Source: Rhodocyclaceae bacterium
Lineage (GTDB): Bacteria; Pseudomonadota; Gammaproteobacteria; Burkholderiales; Rhodocyclaceae
Assembly: GCA_028713915.1 (NCBI GenBank)
Contig: JAQTNK010000013.1
Span: 26,551 to 90,550, forward strand
Direction: 5' to 3'
DNA: 64,000 nt
Below the pieces are notes generated by a model. It was given only the letters and a program-made list of their open reading frames with translations. It searched no databases and was not told the origin of the DNA. The translations under genes were made by a program, and so were the position numbers. Below, in pieces: positions 27,648-36,008 of the stretch. How positions within the stretch are numbered: position 1 is the stretch's first letter; every line of letters begins with the position of its first letter.

Positions 27648-30107
27648 ATGACCGACTTTCGCCTGCTCGCGCCGGATGAACTGTGCCGGCGCTGCGATCC
27701 CGCGCAGTTCCATTTCGCCACCACCGCCGAGCTCGAAGACGGCATCGACATCATCGGCCAGGAACGCGCGCTCGACGCCGCGCGCTTCGCCATCGCCATC
27801 AAGCGTCCGGGCTTCAACCTGTTCGTGCTGGGCGAGCCGGGCAGCGGCCGCCATGTGTCGATGCGCCGCCTGCTGACGGCCAAGGCGGCGGCCGAGGCGC
27901 CGCCGGACGACTGGTGCTACGTCAACAACTTCGCCGAGTCCGAGCAGCCGCGCCTGCTGCGCCTGCCGTCCGGCCGCGGGCAGCGCCTGCGGCAGGACAT
28001 GCAGCAGTTCGTCGCCGAACTGGCGCCGGCGATCACCGCCACTTTCGAGAGCGACGAGTTCCACAGCCGCATCGAGGCCATCCAGGAGGAGTTCAAGGAA
28101 CGCGAGGACGGCGCGCTGCACGAGCTTGGCGGCGCCGCGAAGGAACAGGGCATCGCGCTGCTGCGCACGCCGCAGGGTTTCGTCTTCGCGCCGATCAAGG
28201 GCGACGCGACCATGAGCGGCGAGGACTTCGAACAACTCGCCGAGGCCGAGAAGGAACGGCTGTCGAAAGTGACGGAGGAATTCGGCGAGCGCCTGCACAA
28301 GCTGATGCACCAGTTCCCGCGCTGGCGGCGCGAGATGCAGGCGAAGATCCGCGCCGCCAGCCGCGACGCGATGGCGCTCGCGGTCGGCCATCTGATCGAG
28401 GAATTGAAGGAGCGCTACGAGGACTTGCCCAACGTGCTGGAGTTTCTCGATGCCGCCCAGCGCGACGTCGTCGAGAAAGGCGAGGACATCCACGAGCAGT
28501 CGCACGGCGACGGCGAAACGGAGGAATTTTCCGGCAGCGTGTCCTTGCGCCGCTACCAGGTCAATCTGCTGATCGACCATGCCGCGTCGAGCTCCGCGCC
28601 GGTGGTCTTCGAGGACAGCCCGATCTATGCGAACCTCGTCGGCCGCGTCGAGCAGGTTGCGCAGATGGGCATGCTGGTCACCAACTTCACCATGATTCGC
28701 GCCGGCGCGCTGCATCGCGCCAACGGCGGCTACCTGATGCTCGATGCGCTAAAGGTGCTGATGCAGCCGTATGCCTGGGAGGGCTTGAAGCGGGCGCTGA
28801 AGTCGCGCCAGATCCGCATCGAGTCGCTCGGCCAGGTCTATGGGCTGGTGAGCACGGCGTCGCTGGCGCCGGAAGCCGTGCCGCTCGACGTCAAGGTGGT
28901 GCTGTTCGGCGATCGCTACACCTACTACCTGTTGCGCGAGGCCGACCCCGAGTTCGAGGAGCTGTTCAAGGTCGCCGCCGACTTCGAGGACGAAGTGGCG
29001 CGCGACGGCGGCAACAGCGAACTCTACGCGCGGCTGGTCGCCACCGCGGCGCGGCGCGACGGCCTCAAGCCTTTCGAGGCGGGCGCGGTGGCGCGCGTCG
29101 TCGAGCATGCGGCACGGCTCGCCGGCGACGCCGAGAAACTGTCGGCGCGCACGCGGCAGATCGTCGACCTGCTGCACGAGGCCGACCACGTCGCCGTCGC
29201 CGCCGGCCGCGACGCCGTCGGCCGCGCCGACATCGAAGCGGCGCTGGCGGCGCGCCGCGAGCGCACCGGGCGCCTGCGCCGCAACGTGCACGAGGTGATC
29301 CGCCGCGGCATTCATCTGATCGACGTCGCCGGCGCGCGCATCGGCCAGGTCAACGGCCTGGCGGTCATCGATCCCGGCGACGAGATGTTCGGCCATCCGG
29401 TGCGCATCACGGCGACGGTGCGCCTCGGCGAAGGCGAAATCGTCGATATCGAGCGCGAGGCCGAACTCGGCGGCGCCATCCATTCCAAAGGCGTGATGAT
29501 CCTCGCCTCCTTCCTCGGCGCGCGCTTCGCCCGCAGCCTGCCGCTGTCGCTCGCGGCGAGCCTGGTGTTCGAGCAGTCCTACGGCCCGGTCGAAGGCGAC
29601 AGCGCTTCGCTGGCGGAGCTTTGCGCTCTGCTCTCCGCGCTTGCCGACGTGCCGATCCGGCAATTCATCGCCGTCACCGGCTCGGTGAACCAGCTGGGCC
29701 GCGTCCAGGCCATCGGCGGCGTGAACGAAAAGATCGAAGGCTTCTTCGACGTCTGCCGCGCGCGCGGGCTCTCCGGCGAGCAGGGTGTCGTCATTCCGGA
29801 AAGCAACGTCGAGCACCTCATGCTCAATGATGATGTCATTGCCGCCTGCGCCGCCGGGCAGTTCCGCATCTGGGCGGTGGCCAGCGTCGATGCGGCGATC
29901 GAAGTGCTGACCGGCGTGCCGGCCGGCGAACCCAACGCCGAAGGCGTGATCCCGGAGGGCAGCATCAACTACCTGGTCGCCGTGCGGCTCGCCGAGATGT
30001 CGGAGCTGCGCCGCGAATTCGGCGCGCCGGCGAAGAAGCCGCGCCGCAAGAAAGGCGACGCGGAGAAGGCCGACGCGGAGAAGGCCGACGCGGAGAAGGC
30101 CGACTAG
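27648..30107 (+). CDS. Lon-related ATP-dependent protease (LonB-like, AAA_32 plus Lon C-terminal domain)
   Basis: An 819-residue Lon-related protease. Residues 60-75 hold the Walker A-like LGEPGSGRHVS, where Arg replaces Lys as is usual in this subfamily. A coiled insertion occupies about 120-290, then the rest of the AAA module. The Lon proteolytic domain (about 560-775) has the catalytic dyad Ser652 (VEGDSASLAEL) and Lys695 (GVNEKIEG), 43 residues apart as in E. coli Lon. The tail is Lys/Ala/Asp/Glu repeats encoded by three perfect 15-base copies at 30060-30104. The gene lies opposite in strand between two halves of an ABC exporter locus and shares the palindromic stop CTAG (30104-30107) with the convergent ATPase gene. 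Confidence 0.92.
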   Translation: MTDFRLLAPDELCRRCDPAQFHFATTAELEDGIDIIGQERALDAARFAIAIKRPGFNLFVLGEPGSGRHVSMRRLLTAKAAAEAPPDDWCYVNNFAESEQPRLLRLPSGRGQRLRQDMQQFVAELAPAITATFESDEFHSRIEAIQEEFKEREDGALHELGGAAKEQGIALLRTPQGFVFAPIKGDATMSGEDFEQLAEAEKERLSKVTEEFGERLHKLMHQFPRWRREMQAKIRAASRDAMALAVGHLIEELKERYEDLPNVLEFLDAAQRDVVEKGEDIHEQSHGDGETEEFSGSVSLRRYQVNLLIDHAASSSAPVVFEDSPIYANLVGRVEQVAQMGMLVTNFTMIRAGALHRANGGYLMLDALKVLMQPYAWEGLKRALKSRQIRIESLGQVYGLVSTASLAPEAVPLDVKVVLFGDRYTYYLLREADPEFEELFKVAADFEDEVARDGGNSELYARLVATAARRDGLKPFEAGAVARVVEHAARLAGDAEKLSARTRQIVDLLHEADHVAVAAGRDAVGRADIEAALAARRERTGRLRRNVHEVIRRGIHLIDVAGARIGQVNGLAVIDPGDEMFGHPVRITATVRLGEGEIVDIEREAELGGAIHSKGVMILASFLGARFARSLPLSLAASLVFEQSYGPVEGDSASLAELCALLSALADVPIRQFIAVTGSVNQLGRVQAIGGVNEKIEGFFDVCRARGLSGEQGVVIPESNVEHLMLNDDVIAACAAGQFRIWAVASVDAAIEVLTGVPAGEPNAEGVIPEGSINYLVAVRLAEMSELRREFGAPAKKPRRKKGDAEKADAEKADAEKAD
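30060..30104 (+). repeat. Three 15-bp tandem repeats at the 3' end of the Lon-like gene
   Basis: GCGGAGAAGGCCGAC is repeated three times without change, encoding Ala-Glu-Lys-Ala-Asp units. Copy-number change would lengthen or shorten the charged tail by five residues without a frameshift. Confidence 0.85.
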
Positions 30108-30775
30108 CGTTCGTCGCCGACGATCTGGCCGTCGACGATGCGGATGCGGCGCTGGGCGCGGCTGCCGAGTTCGCCGTCGTGGGTGACGACGACCAACGTG
30201 CCGCCGGCGGCGTGGAGTTTTTCCAGCAGGCTCATGACTTCCTCGCCGGTGTGGCGGTCGAGGTTGCCCGTCGGTTCGTCGGCGAGAATGATGCCGGGCT
30301 GCATGGACATCGAGCGGGCGATGGCGACGCGCTGGCACTGGCCGCCGGACAACTGGTCGGGACGATGGCGGGCGCGCGCCTCGAGGCCGTAGTCGGCCAG
30401 CAGCCGGTCGAGGCGCGCTCGTCGTTCCGCCGGGGCGATGCCGGCCAGGACCATCGGCAGTTCGATGTTCTGCTCGGCGGTGAGGCGCGGCACGAGGTGG
30501 AAGAACTGGAAGACGAAGCCGATCTTCTCGCGCCGCACGCGCGCCAGTTCGTCGTCGGAAAGCCCCGTGACGTCGCGGCCGTCGAGCTCGTAGCGGCCGC
30601 TGTTGGGGCGGTCGAGCAGGCCCAGCACGTTGAGCAGCGACGACTTGCCCGAGCCCGACGGCCCCATGATGGATAGATATTCGCCGGCGGCGATGGCGAG
30701 GCTGACGCCGCGCAGCGCATGCACTTCCTCTTCGCCGACGCGGAAGACGCGCTCGATGTCGGTGAGGCCGATCAT
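30104..30775 (-). CDS. ABC transporter ATP-binding protein (MacB/LolD type)
   Basis: A 223-residue ABC ATPase. Visible are Walker A GPSGSGKSS (about residues 39-47), the Q loop FVFQFFHLVPRLT, signature LSGGQCQRVAIARSM, Walker B IILADEPTGNLD and switch VVVTHD. The family (LolD, MacB, FtsE) drives permeases with large periplasmic domains, consistent with the two FtsX-type permeases at 24.7-27.6 kb. It overlaps the preceding membrane-fusion gene by ATGA, so translation is coupled. Its stop shares CTAG with the Lon-like gene on the other strand. The permease genes it needs lie beyond that Lon-like gene, a split arrangement that is not usual for a MacAB-type operon. Confidence 0.94.
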   Translation of the reverse strand: MIGLTDIERVFRVGEEEVHALRGVSLAIAAGEYLSIMGPSGSGKSSLLNVLGLLDRPNSGRYELDGRDVTGLSDDELARVRREKIGFVFQFFHLVPRLTAEQNIELPMVLAGIAPAERRARLDRLLADYGLEARARHRPDQLSGGQCQRVAIARSMSMQPGIILADEPTGNLDRHTGEEVMSLLEKLHAAGGTLVVVTHDGELGSRAQRRIRIVDGQIVGDER

Positions 30776-31935
30776 TGCTTCGCGGCGGCCTTCGTCTCCG
30801 CCACCGCCGCCGCGCCGGCCTTGACGCCTTCGCGGTCGAGCGAGGTGACGACGCGGTCGCCGCGCGCCAGTCCCGCCTTCACTTCCGAGAATTCCCAGTT
30901 GCTGAGGCCAATGTCGAGCTGGCGTTCCGCCAGCGTGCCGGCGGCGGTGAGCACGAGGACGCGGTTGCCCGGCATCAGCGCCGGGGTCGGGATGCGCAGC
31001 ACGTCGTCGCGGCCCTCGACGACGACCTCGATGTCGGCGCTGTAGCCGATCAGCAAGTGCTTCGCCTCGCCGGGATCGTCGAACTCGACTTCCACGTCGA
31101 CGGTGCGCGCCTGCTTTTCGAGCGCCAGCACGTAGGGCGCGATGCGCCGCACATGCCCCGAAAAGTGCTTGCCGCGATAGGCATCGAGGCTGATGCGGGC
31201 GTTCATGCCGACTTTCAGCTGCGCGGCGTCGACCTCGTCGATGGGCGCGCTGACGTAGATGCAGGAGTCGTCGATGAGGTCGATGGCCGGCAGCGTCGGG
31301 ATGCCCGGCGGCGACGGCGTGACGTACTCGCCGAGTTCGCCGTTGATGTCGGCGACGATGCCGGCGAAAGGCGCGCGCAGGACGGTGCGCGCCGTGTCGG
31401 CGCGCGATGCCGCGATGCGGGCGACGGCTTCCTGGACCTGGGTGTGCGCGGTGTCGCAAGTGGCCTGGCTGGAATTCGACTGCGCTTCGGCGCGCACCAC
31501 GCGCTCTTCGGACACGAAGCCTTTTTCGCGCAGCTGGCGCGACTGCCTGGCCTCGGACAGCGCCGCCTTGGCGAGCTGGCAGACTTCGACGACATGCGCC
31601 TGCGCCGTGGCGAGCTGTTCGCGCGCGACGCTTTCGCGCGCCGCGAGATCCTCGTTCCACAGTTCGAGCAGCAGGTCGCCGGCGGCGACGCGCTGGCCTT
31701 TCTTCACCGGCAGGCGCTCGATGCGGCCGCCGGCGGCGGGCGCCATCTTGGCGCGGCGGCAGGCATCGACGGAGCCGGCGCGCGTGTTGGCCACCGTGGT
31801 TTCGACGCGGCCGGGCTGGGCTTCGGCGACGACGACGGCAATCGGCTTGGCGCGCGTGAAGTGGGCAACGGCCAAGACGGCGGCGGCCAGCACCGCCGCG
31901 GCGGCGACGAGCTTGACGACCTTGCCGCTAGCCAC
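30772..31935 (-). CDS. Periplasmic adaptor (MacA/HlyD-type membrane-fusion protein)
   Basis: A 387-residue membrane-fusion protein. An N-terminal membrane anchor ([20 protein letters not shown]) leads to a barrel/lipoyl region (GGRIERLPVKKGQRVAAGDLLLEL), a long alpha-hairpin (about 85-170), the second lipoyl half (VLRAPFAGIVADINGELGEYV) and a beta-barrel. This is the MacA/HlyD plan. It would link the inner-membrane ABC complex to an outer-membrane channel, for which no gene is in the window. It starts within the alpha/beta hydrolase gene (eight-base overlap) and overlaps the ATPase gene by four bases, so all three are one transcript. The exported substrate is unknown. Confidence 0.92.
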   Translation of the reverse strand: MASGKVVKLVAAAAVLAAAVLAVAHFTRAKPIAVVVAEAQPGRVETTVANTRAGSVDACRRAKMAPAAGGRIERLPVKKGQRVAAGDLLLELWNEDLAARESVAREQLATAQAHVVEVCQLAKAALSEARQSRQLREKGFVSEERVVRAEAQSNSSQATCDTAHTQVQEAVARIAASRADTARTVLRAPFAGIVADINGELGEYVTPSPPGIPTLPAIDLIDDSCIYVSAPIDEVDAAQLKVGMNARISLDAYRGKHFSGHVRRIAPYVLALEKQARTVDVEVEFDDPGEAKHLLIGYSADIEVVVEGRDDVLRIPTPALMPGNRVLVLTAAGTLAERQLDIGLSNWEFSEVKAGLARGDRVVTSLDREGVKAGAAAVAETKAAAKQ

Positions 31936-32743
31936 GCGAAAAGCCGATCAAGGCGTCGAGCAGCGCATCGGGCTGCTCGGTCATCATGGCGTGGCCGGCG
32001 CCGGGCAGCGTGGCGATGCGCGCGTGCGGCAGCATTTCGGCCAGCAGCCGGGTGTTGCGCGCCGGCGTCATGAGGTCGCGCGAGCCGGCGACGATCAGCG
32101 CCGGGCAGCGCGCGGCGCAGACGGCCGCGGCTGCGGCGGCGCCGCCGGCGTAGGCGTTGCAGGCGGCAAGATCGTTGCCGATGACGCCGCGCGGCTGGCG
32201 TTCCATCAGGCGGCGGTTGGCGCCGAACATCCACATGCCGGGAACGGCGTTGCCGCCCATCAGTCCGCGCGGCGAATGCGACCAGGCGTTGATCATGGCC
32301 ATGGCCTTGGCCTCGTTGTTCTCCGCGGCGTCGAGCAGCGCGTCGGAGACCGGCATCGGCACCGAGGCGCCGATCAGCGCCAGGCCGGAGACGCGCTCAG
32401 GGTAGCGCGCCGCGGCGTCGAGGGCCGCCAGCGAGCCCATGCTGTGGCCGACCAGCAGCGCCCGTTCGAGGCCGACGGCGTCGAGCAGGGCGACGATCCA
32501 GTCGGCGATGGCTGCGACCGTGGCGAGCGGCGCGCCGCCGCTCCTGCCGTGGCCCGGCAGGTCGGGCGCCAGCGTGGCATGGCCGTGATGGGCGAACCAG
32601 CGGCTTTGCTGCGACCAGCACGAGTGGTCCTGCGCGGCGCCGTGGATGAAGACGATGGCCGGCGCGCGAGCCGGCAAGGCCGGGTCGAGCGGCTTGCCGC
32701 CGGTGTAGATGTAGCTGGGGTGACCCGCGATTGTTGATTCCAT
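31928..32743 (-). CDS. Alpha/beta hydrolase
   Basis: A 271-residue alpha/beta-hydrolase-fold enzyme. The oxyanion HGAAQDHSCW is at about 34-43, nucleophile elbow GHSMG at about 98-102, an acid in GSRDLMTP, and His in GAGHAMM near the C-terminus. These are the complete Ser-Asp-His triad of esterases and haloalkane/meta-cleavage-type hydrolases. A cap domain with AWSHSPRGLMGG lies between. It is the first gene of a unit with the MacA-like adaptor and ABC ATPase, and overlaps the adaptor gene by eight bases. Whether the enzyme modifies the exporter's substrate is only a suggestion from this linkage. Confidence 0.9.
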   Translation of the reverse strand: MESTIAGHPSYIYTGGKPLDPALPARAPAIVFIHGAAQDHSCWSQQSRWFAHHGHATLAPDLPGHGRSGGAPLATVAAIADWIVALLDAVGLERALLVGHSMGSLAALDAAARYPERVSGLALIGASVPMPVSDALLDAAENNEAKAMAMINAWSHSPRGLMGGNAVPGMWMFGANRRLMERQPRGVIGNDLAACNAYAGGAAAAAAVCAARCPALIVAGSRDLMTPARNTRLLAEMLPHARIATLPGAGHAMMTEQPDALLDALIGFSRG

Positions 32744-32874
32744 GTTTGGCGTGGCGGCCGCAGAAGGCAGCGCCTATTTTAGCGTCGGGAAGGCATCCTG
32801 TTCCCGTCATCGTTTAACCACAGCCGCGACAGCGGAACCGCCGGGCGGCACTGGTTGCGTCGACGCGGCGCGCA

Positions 32875-32912
32875 GGCTTGCGGGCGTTCAGCCGGTGGAT
32901 TCCCGGCAAGCC
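32875..32912 (-). terminator. Hairpin in the spacer between the hydrolase and hybrid-kinase genes
   Basis: GGCTTGCGGG (32875-32884) pairs with CCCGGCAAGCC (32902-32912) with one bulged base. It lies 19-56 bases after the stop of the minus-strand hybrid-kinase gene. No U-tract is visible, so terminator activity is uncertain. Confidence 0.35.
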
Positions 32913-32930
32913 CGGGTCAGCGGCGCGGCG

Positions 32931-35900
32931 TCACGTCGTCGCCGTTTCCGCCGCCATCGCCGGCAGTGCCCGCGTCGCCGCCACCAGCTTTGCCAGTTCG
33001 GCTTCGCATGCGCTCGCCAGGTCCAGGATCGCGGCGGCGTCCTTGCCGGCGCGCAGCCCTTGGGCGATTTCATTCGCCAGCGCGGCGATGCGCCGCGCGC
33101 CGATCAGGCCGGCGATGCCTTTGAGGTTGTGGGCGACGCCGTGCGCGGCGTCGCGGCTTCCGGCCGCCAGTTCGGCGCGCAGTTGCGCCATGTCGCGATC
33201 GTGCATGGCGACGAAGCGATTCAGCAGCGCGTAGTAGTCCGCCAGGTGCTGCGGCGAGCGGCGCATCGCCTGCGGCACTTCGAGCGCCGCGATGTTGGCG
33301 AGGGCGCGGCTCAATGCGTTGTCGCAGGGCGGCGCCGGGTCGTCCGGAACGGCCAGGTCGGGCAGCCATTGGCCGAGCGCGGCGGCGAGCGTCGCCGGCG
33401 TCACCGGCTTGCCGAGGTGTCCGTTCATGCCGGCGTCGAGGCAGCGCCGGCGGTCCTCGGCATAGGTGTTGGCGGTCAGGGCGATGATCGGCGTGTCGCG
33501 GTGTGCGGGCAGGCGGCGAATGGCGCGCGCAGCCGTCAGTCCATCCATCCGGGGCATCTGCATGTCCAACAGGATGAGGTCGTAGCGGCGCGCCTGCGCG
33601 CACTCGACCGCCTCGGCGCCGTCGGAAGCGACGTCGACTTCGCAGCGCAGGTGTTCGAGCATCTCGAACAGGATGTCCTGGGAGAGCGGGTGGTCCTCGG
33701 CGAACAGCACGCGCCGGCCTTGCAAGTCGCCCGCGGCGCCGGCGGGAACCGGCGCTTGGACCGCGCCGGTCGCCGCACGCGGCAACGCCAGCTCGAAGTG
33801 GAAGCTGCTGCCGCTTCCCGGCTGGCTGTCGATGGCGATCGTGCCGCCCATCATCGTCACCAGCCGCTGGCTGATGACCAGCCCCAGGCCGCTGCCGCCG
33901 CGTTCGCGCGTCGGCGAACTGTCGGCCTGGATGAAGGCCTGGAACAGGCGCGCCTGGTCGGCAGGCGCGATGCCGATGCCGGTGTCGCTGACGGCAAAGC
34001 GCAGCGTGACGGCGGCGGCGTCCTCCGCCAGGCAGGCGATGCCCAGGCGCACTTCGCCGTGGTCGGTGAACTTGACGGCGTTGCCGCACAGGTTGATGAG
34101 CACTTGCGCCAGGCGCAAGGGATCGCCCTTCAGCGTCATGGCGCGCAAGCGCGGCGCCACGTCCGTCGCCAGCGTCAGGCCCTTCTCCTGCGACGGCCCC
34201 TCCATCATGCGCACCACCTGGTTGACCACCGTGTCGACGCTGAACTCGCTGTGATCGAGCGTGAGCCGCTGGGCTTCGATCTTGGACAAATCGAGGATGT
34301 CGTTGATGAGCGCCAGCAGGTGGTCGGAGGTGGCGCAAAGCTGGTCCGCCCGCCGCTGCTGGGCCGGGTCGGCGAGGTTGCGGCGCAGCAGGTAGCCCAG
34401 GCCGATGATGACGTTCAGCGGCGTGCGGATTTCGTGGCTCATGTTGGCCAGGAATATCGACTTCGCGCGGTTGGCCTGCTCGGCGGCATCCTTTGCTTCG
34501 CTTAGCTGTTCTTCGGCCAGCTTGCGTTCCGTGATGTCCTCGGCGGAAATGATGATGCCGCCGATCGCCCCGTTCGGATGCGTCCACGGCAGCACGGCCC
34601 AGCGCAGCCAATGCTTGCTGCCGTCGGCCTGGTACCACAGGTCCTCGTCGTTCTTGATGGTCGCTCCCGCCAGGCCTTGCTGATGGATGTTCCTCCAATC
34701 GTCCGGAATGTCGGGATGGATTTCATAGTGATTGCGGCCGACGAGGTCGCCAGCGCCGCGTCCGTATTCGGCGGCCCAGCGGTCGCTCGTGGCCAGGTAA
34801 TTCATGTCGCGGTCGAACATGGCGATGGCGATGGGCGCGTGCTTGATGAACAGGCGCAGGTTCTCCGCCGCTTGCGCCAGCTCGCCCGTTCGCAGGTCGA
34901 CCAGTTCCTCCAGGTGATGGCTGTAGCGATCGAGTTGGGCGCCGAGCCGCTTGCGCTCCTCCAGGTCGGCCGACAGGCGGCGGGCGTTGCGATACGCCAA
35001 CGCCGCCGCCAGGGCGGTCACCAGGATGGCCAGCCCGGCCAGGCCCGAAAGCATCAGGTTGCTGCTCTTCCATCCGCCCAGATAGTCGTCGGTGGCAACG
35101 CCGACGAGGACATAGAACGGGTAGCGCTGCAGCCTGCGGTAGGCGCTGCTGCGCTCGATGCCGTCAAGCGCCGTGACGGCGATGAAGTCGCCTCCTTCGG
35201 GGTGGGCCTGCATGGCGTTGCGCAACTGTTTCGAGACGTCGGTGCTGCCGACCGCATCCTTTGTCTCCGGGAACCGATGCACGAGCGCAAGATCGGCCGT
35301 GCGGATGGTGGCGGCGCCGTGGGGGCCGAGCGCCAGCGACGATAAGGCTTCTTCGAATTGGGCGGTGGCGTAATTGGCATAGACGACGCCGGCGAAGGAG
35401 CCGTCGGTCGCCTCCAGGCGGCGGGCGAGGACGATCACCCACTGCTTGGCGATGCGGGCGAATATCGGTCCGGAGATCAGCAGACCGGCGCTGCGATCGT
35501 CGCGCGCGCGGATGAAATAATCGCGATCGCCGATGCTGACCGAATTTTCGTGGGTGCCGGCGCCGAACCTGACCAGGCCGTTCTTGTCGGCGATGCGCAG
35601 GGTCAGCACTTCCGGCAGGAACGATTGCTCCTGCGCCAAAAGCGCCTCGACCTTTGGCGCCTCGAGGCGACCCGGCGTCGTCTGGGCCGGATAATGCAGC
35701 GCGACCGAGCGCAGGCCGACATCGATCTTGTCGAAGACGTCGCTGACGTGCTGATCGAGCAGGCGCGAAATGTTCTGCGTCGCGACGGCGGCGCGTTCGC
35801 GATAGCGCTGCTTGTCCTGCCTGACGGCCAGCGTCGTCAGGCCGACGACCAGGAGCGCGATCAGCGCCACGACCAGGGCATACGGCATCCAGTCGCAGCG

Positions 35901-35963
35901 TCGCGGCGATGGCGGCGCCGCGCCGCCCGGGCTGGCTGCGGCATTGGTGGCGAGGATATGCAA
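32931..35963 (-). CDS. Membrane hybrid sensor kinase: Cache-PAS-HisKA-HATPase-receiver-HPt
   Basis: A 1010-residue hybrid kinase. A first membrane helix (about 28-50) precedes a periplasmic Cache sensor with GDRDYF (as in the kinase at 2237-3952), and a second helix lies at about 315-340. A PAS domain (about 385-510) ends ISAEDITERK. The H box is [15 protein letters not shown], the ATPase domain has NLCGNAVKF, DTGIGI and GSGLGLVI, the receiver FAEDHPLSQDIL, DMQMPRMDGL and GKPV, and the HPt domain AHNLKGIAGLIG. The start is TTG at 35963, chosen because AAAGGAGG lies six bases upstream; a longer frame is open. MetY lies 45 bases upstream on the same strand. Confidence 0.92.
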   Translation of the reverse strand: MHILATNAAASPGGAAPPSPRRCDWMPYALVVALIALLVVGLTTLAVRQDKQRYRERAAVATQNISRLLDQHVSDVFDKIDVGLRSVALHYPAQTTPGRLEAPKVEALLAQEQSFLPEVLTLRIADKNGLVRFGAGTHENSVSIGDRDYFIRARDDRSAGLLISGPIFARIAKQWVIVLARRLEATDGSFAGVVYANYATAQFEEALSSLALGPHGAATIRTADLALVHRFPETKDAVGSTDVSKQLRNAMQAHPEGGDFIAVTALDGIERSSAYRRLQRYPFYVLVGVATDDYLGGWKSSNLMLSGLAGLAILVTALAAALAYRNARRLSADLEERKRLGAQLDRYSHHLEELVDLRTGELAQAAENLRLFIKHAPIAIAMFDRDMNYLATSDRWAAEYGRGAGDLVGRNHYEIHPDIPDDWRNIHQQGLAGATIKNDEDLWYQADGSKHWLRWAVLPWTHPNGAIGGIIISAEDITERKLAEEQLSEAKDAAEQANRAKSIFLANMSHEIRTPLNVIIGLGYLLRRNLADPAQQRRADQLCATSDHLLALINDILDLSKIEAQRLTLDHSEFSVDTVVNQVVRMMEGPSQEKGLTLATDVAPRLRAMTLKGDPLRLAQVLINLCGNAVKFTDHGEVRLGIACLAEDAAAVTLRFAVSDTGIGIAPADQARLFQAFIQADSSPTRERGGSGLGLVISQRLVTMMGGTIAIDSQPGSGSSFHFELALPRAATGAVQAPVPAGAAGDLQGRRVLFAEDHPLSQDILFEMLEHLRCEVDVASDGAEAVECAQARRYDLILLDMQMPRMDGLTAARAIRRLPAHRDTPIIALTANTYAEDRRRCLDAGMNGHLGKPVTPATLAAALGQWLPDLAVPDDPAPPCDNALSRALANIAALEVPQAMRRSPQHLADYYALLNRFVAMHDRDMAQLRAELAAGSRDAAHGVAHNLKGIAGLIGARRIAALANEIAQGLRAGKDAAAILDLASACEAELAKLVAATRALPAMAAETATT

Positions 35964-36008
35964 TTGCGCCCTCCTTTCCCCTTTGCCAGGTGATCGCAAG
36001 GCGGCCGC

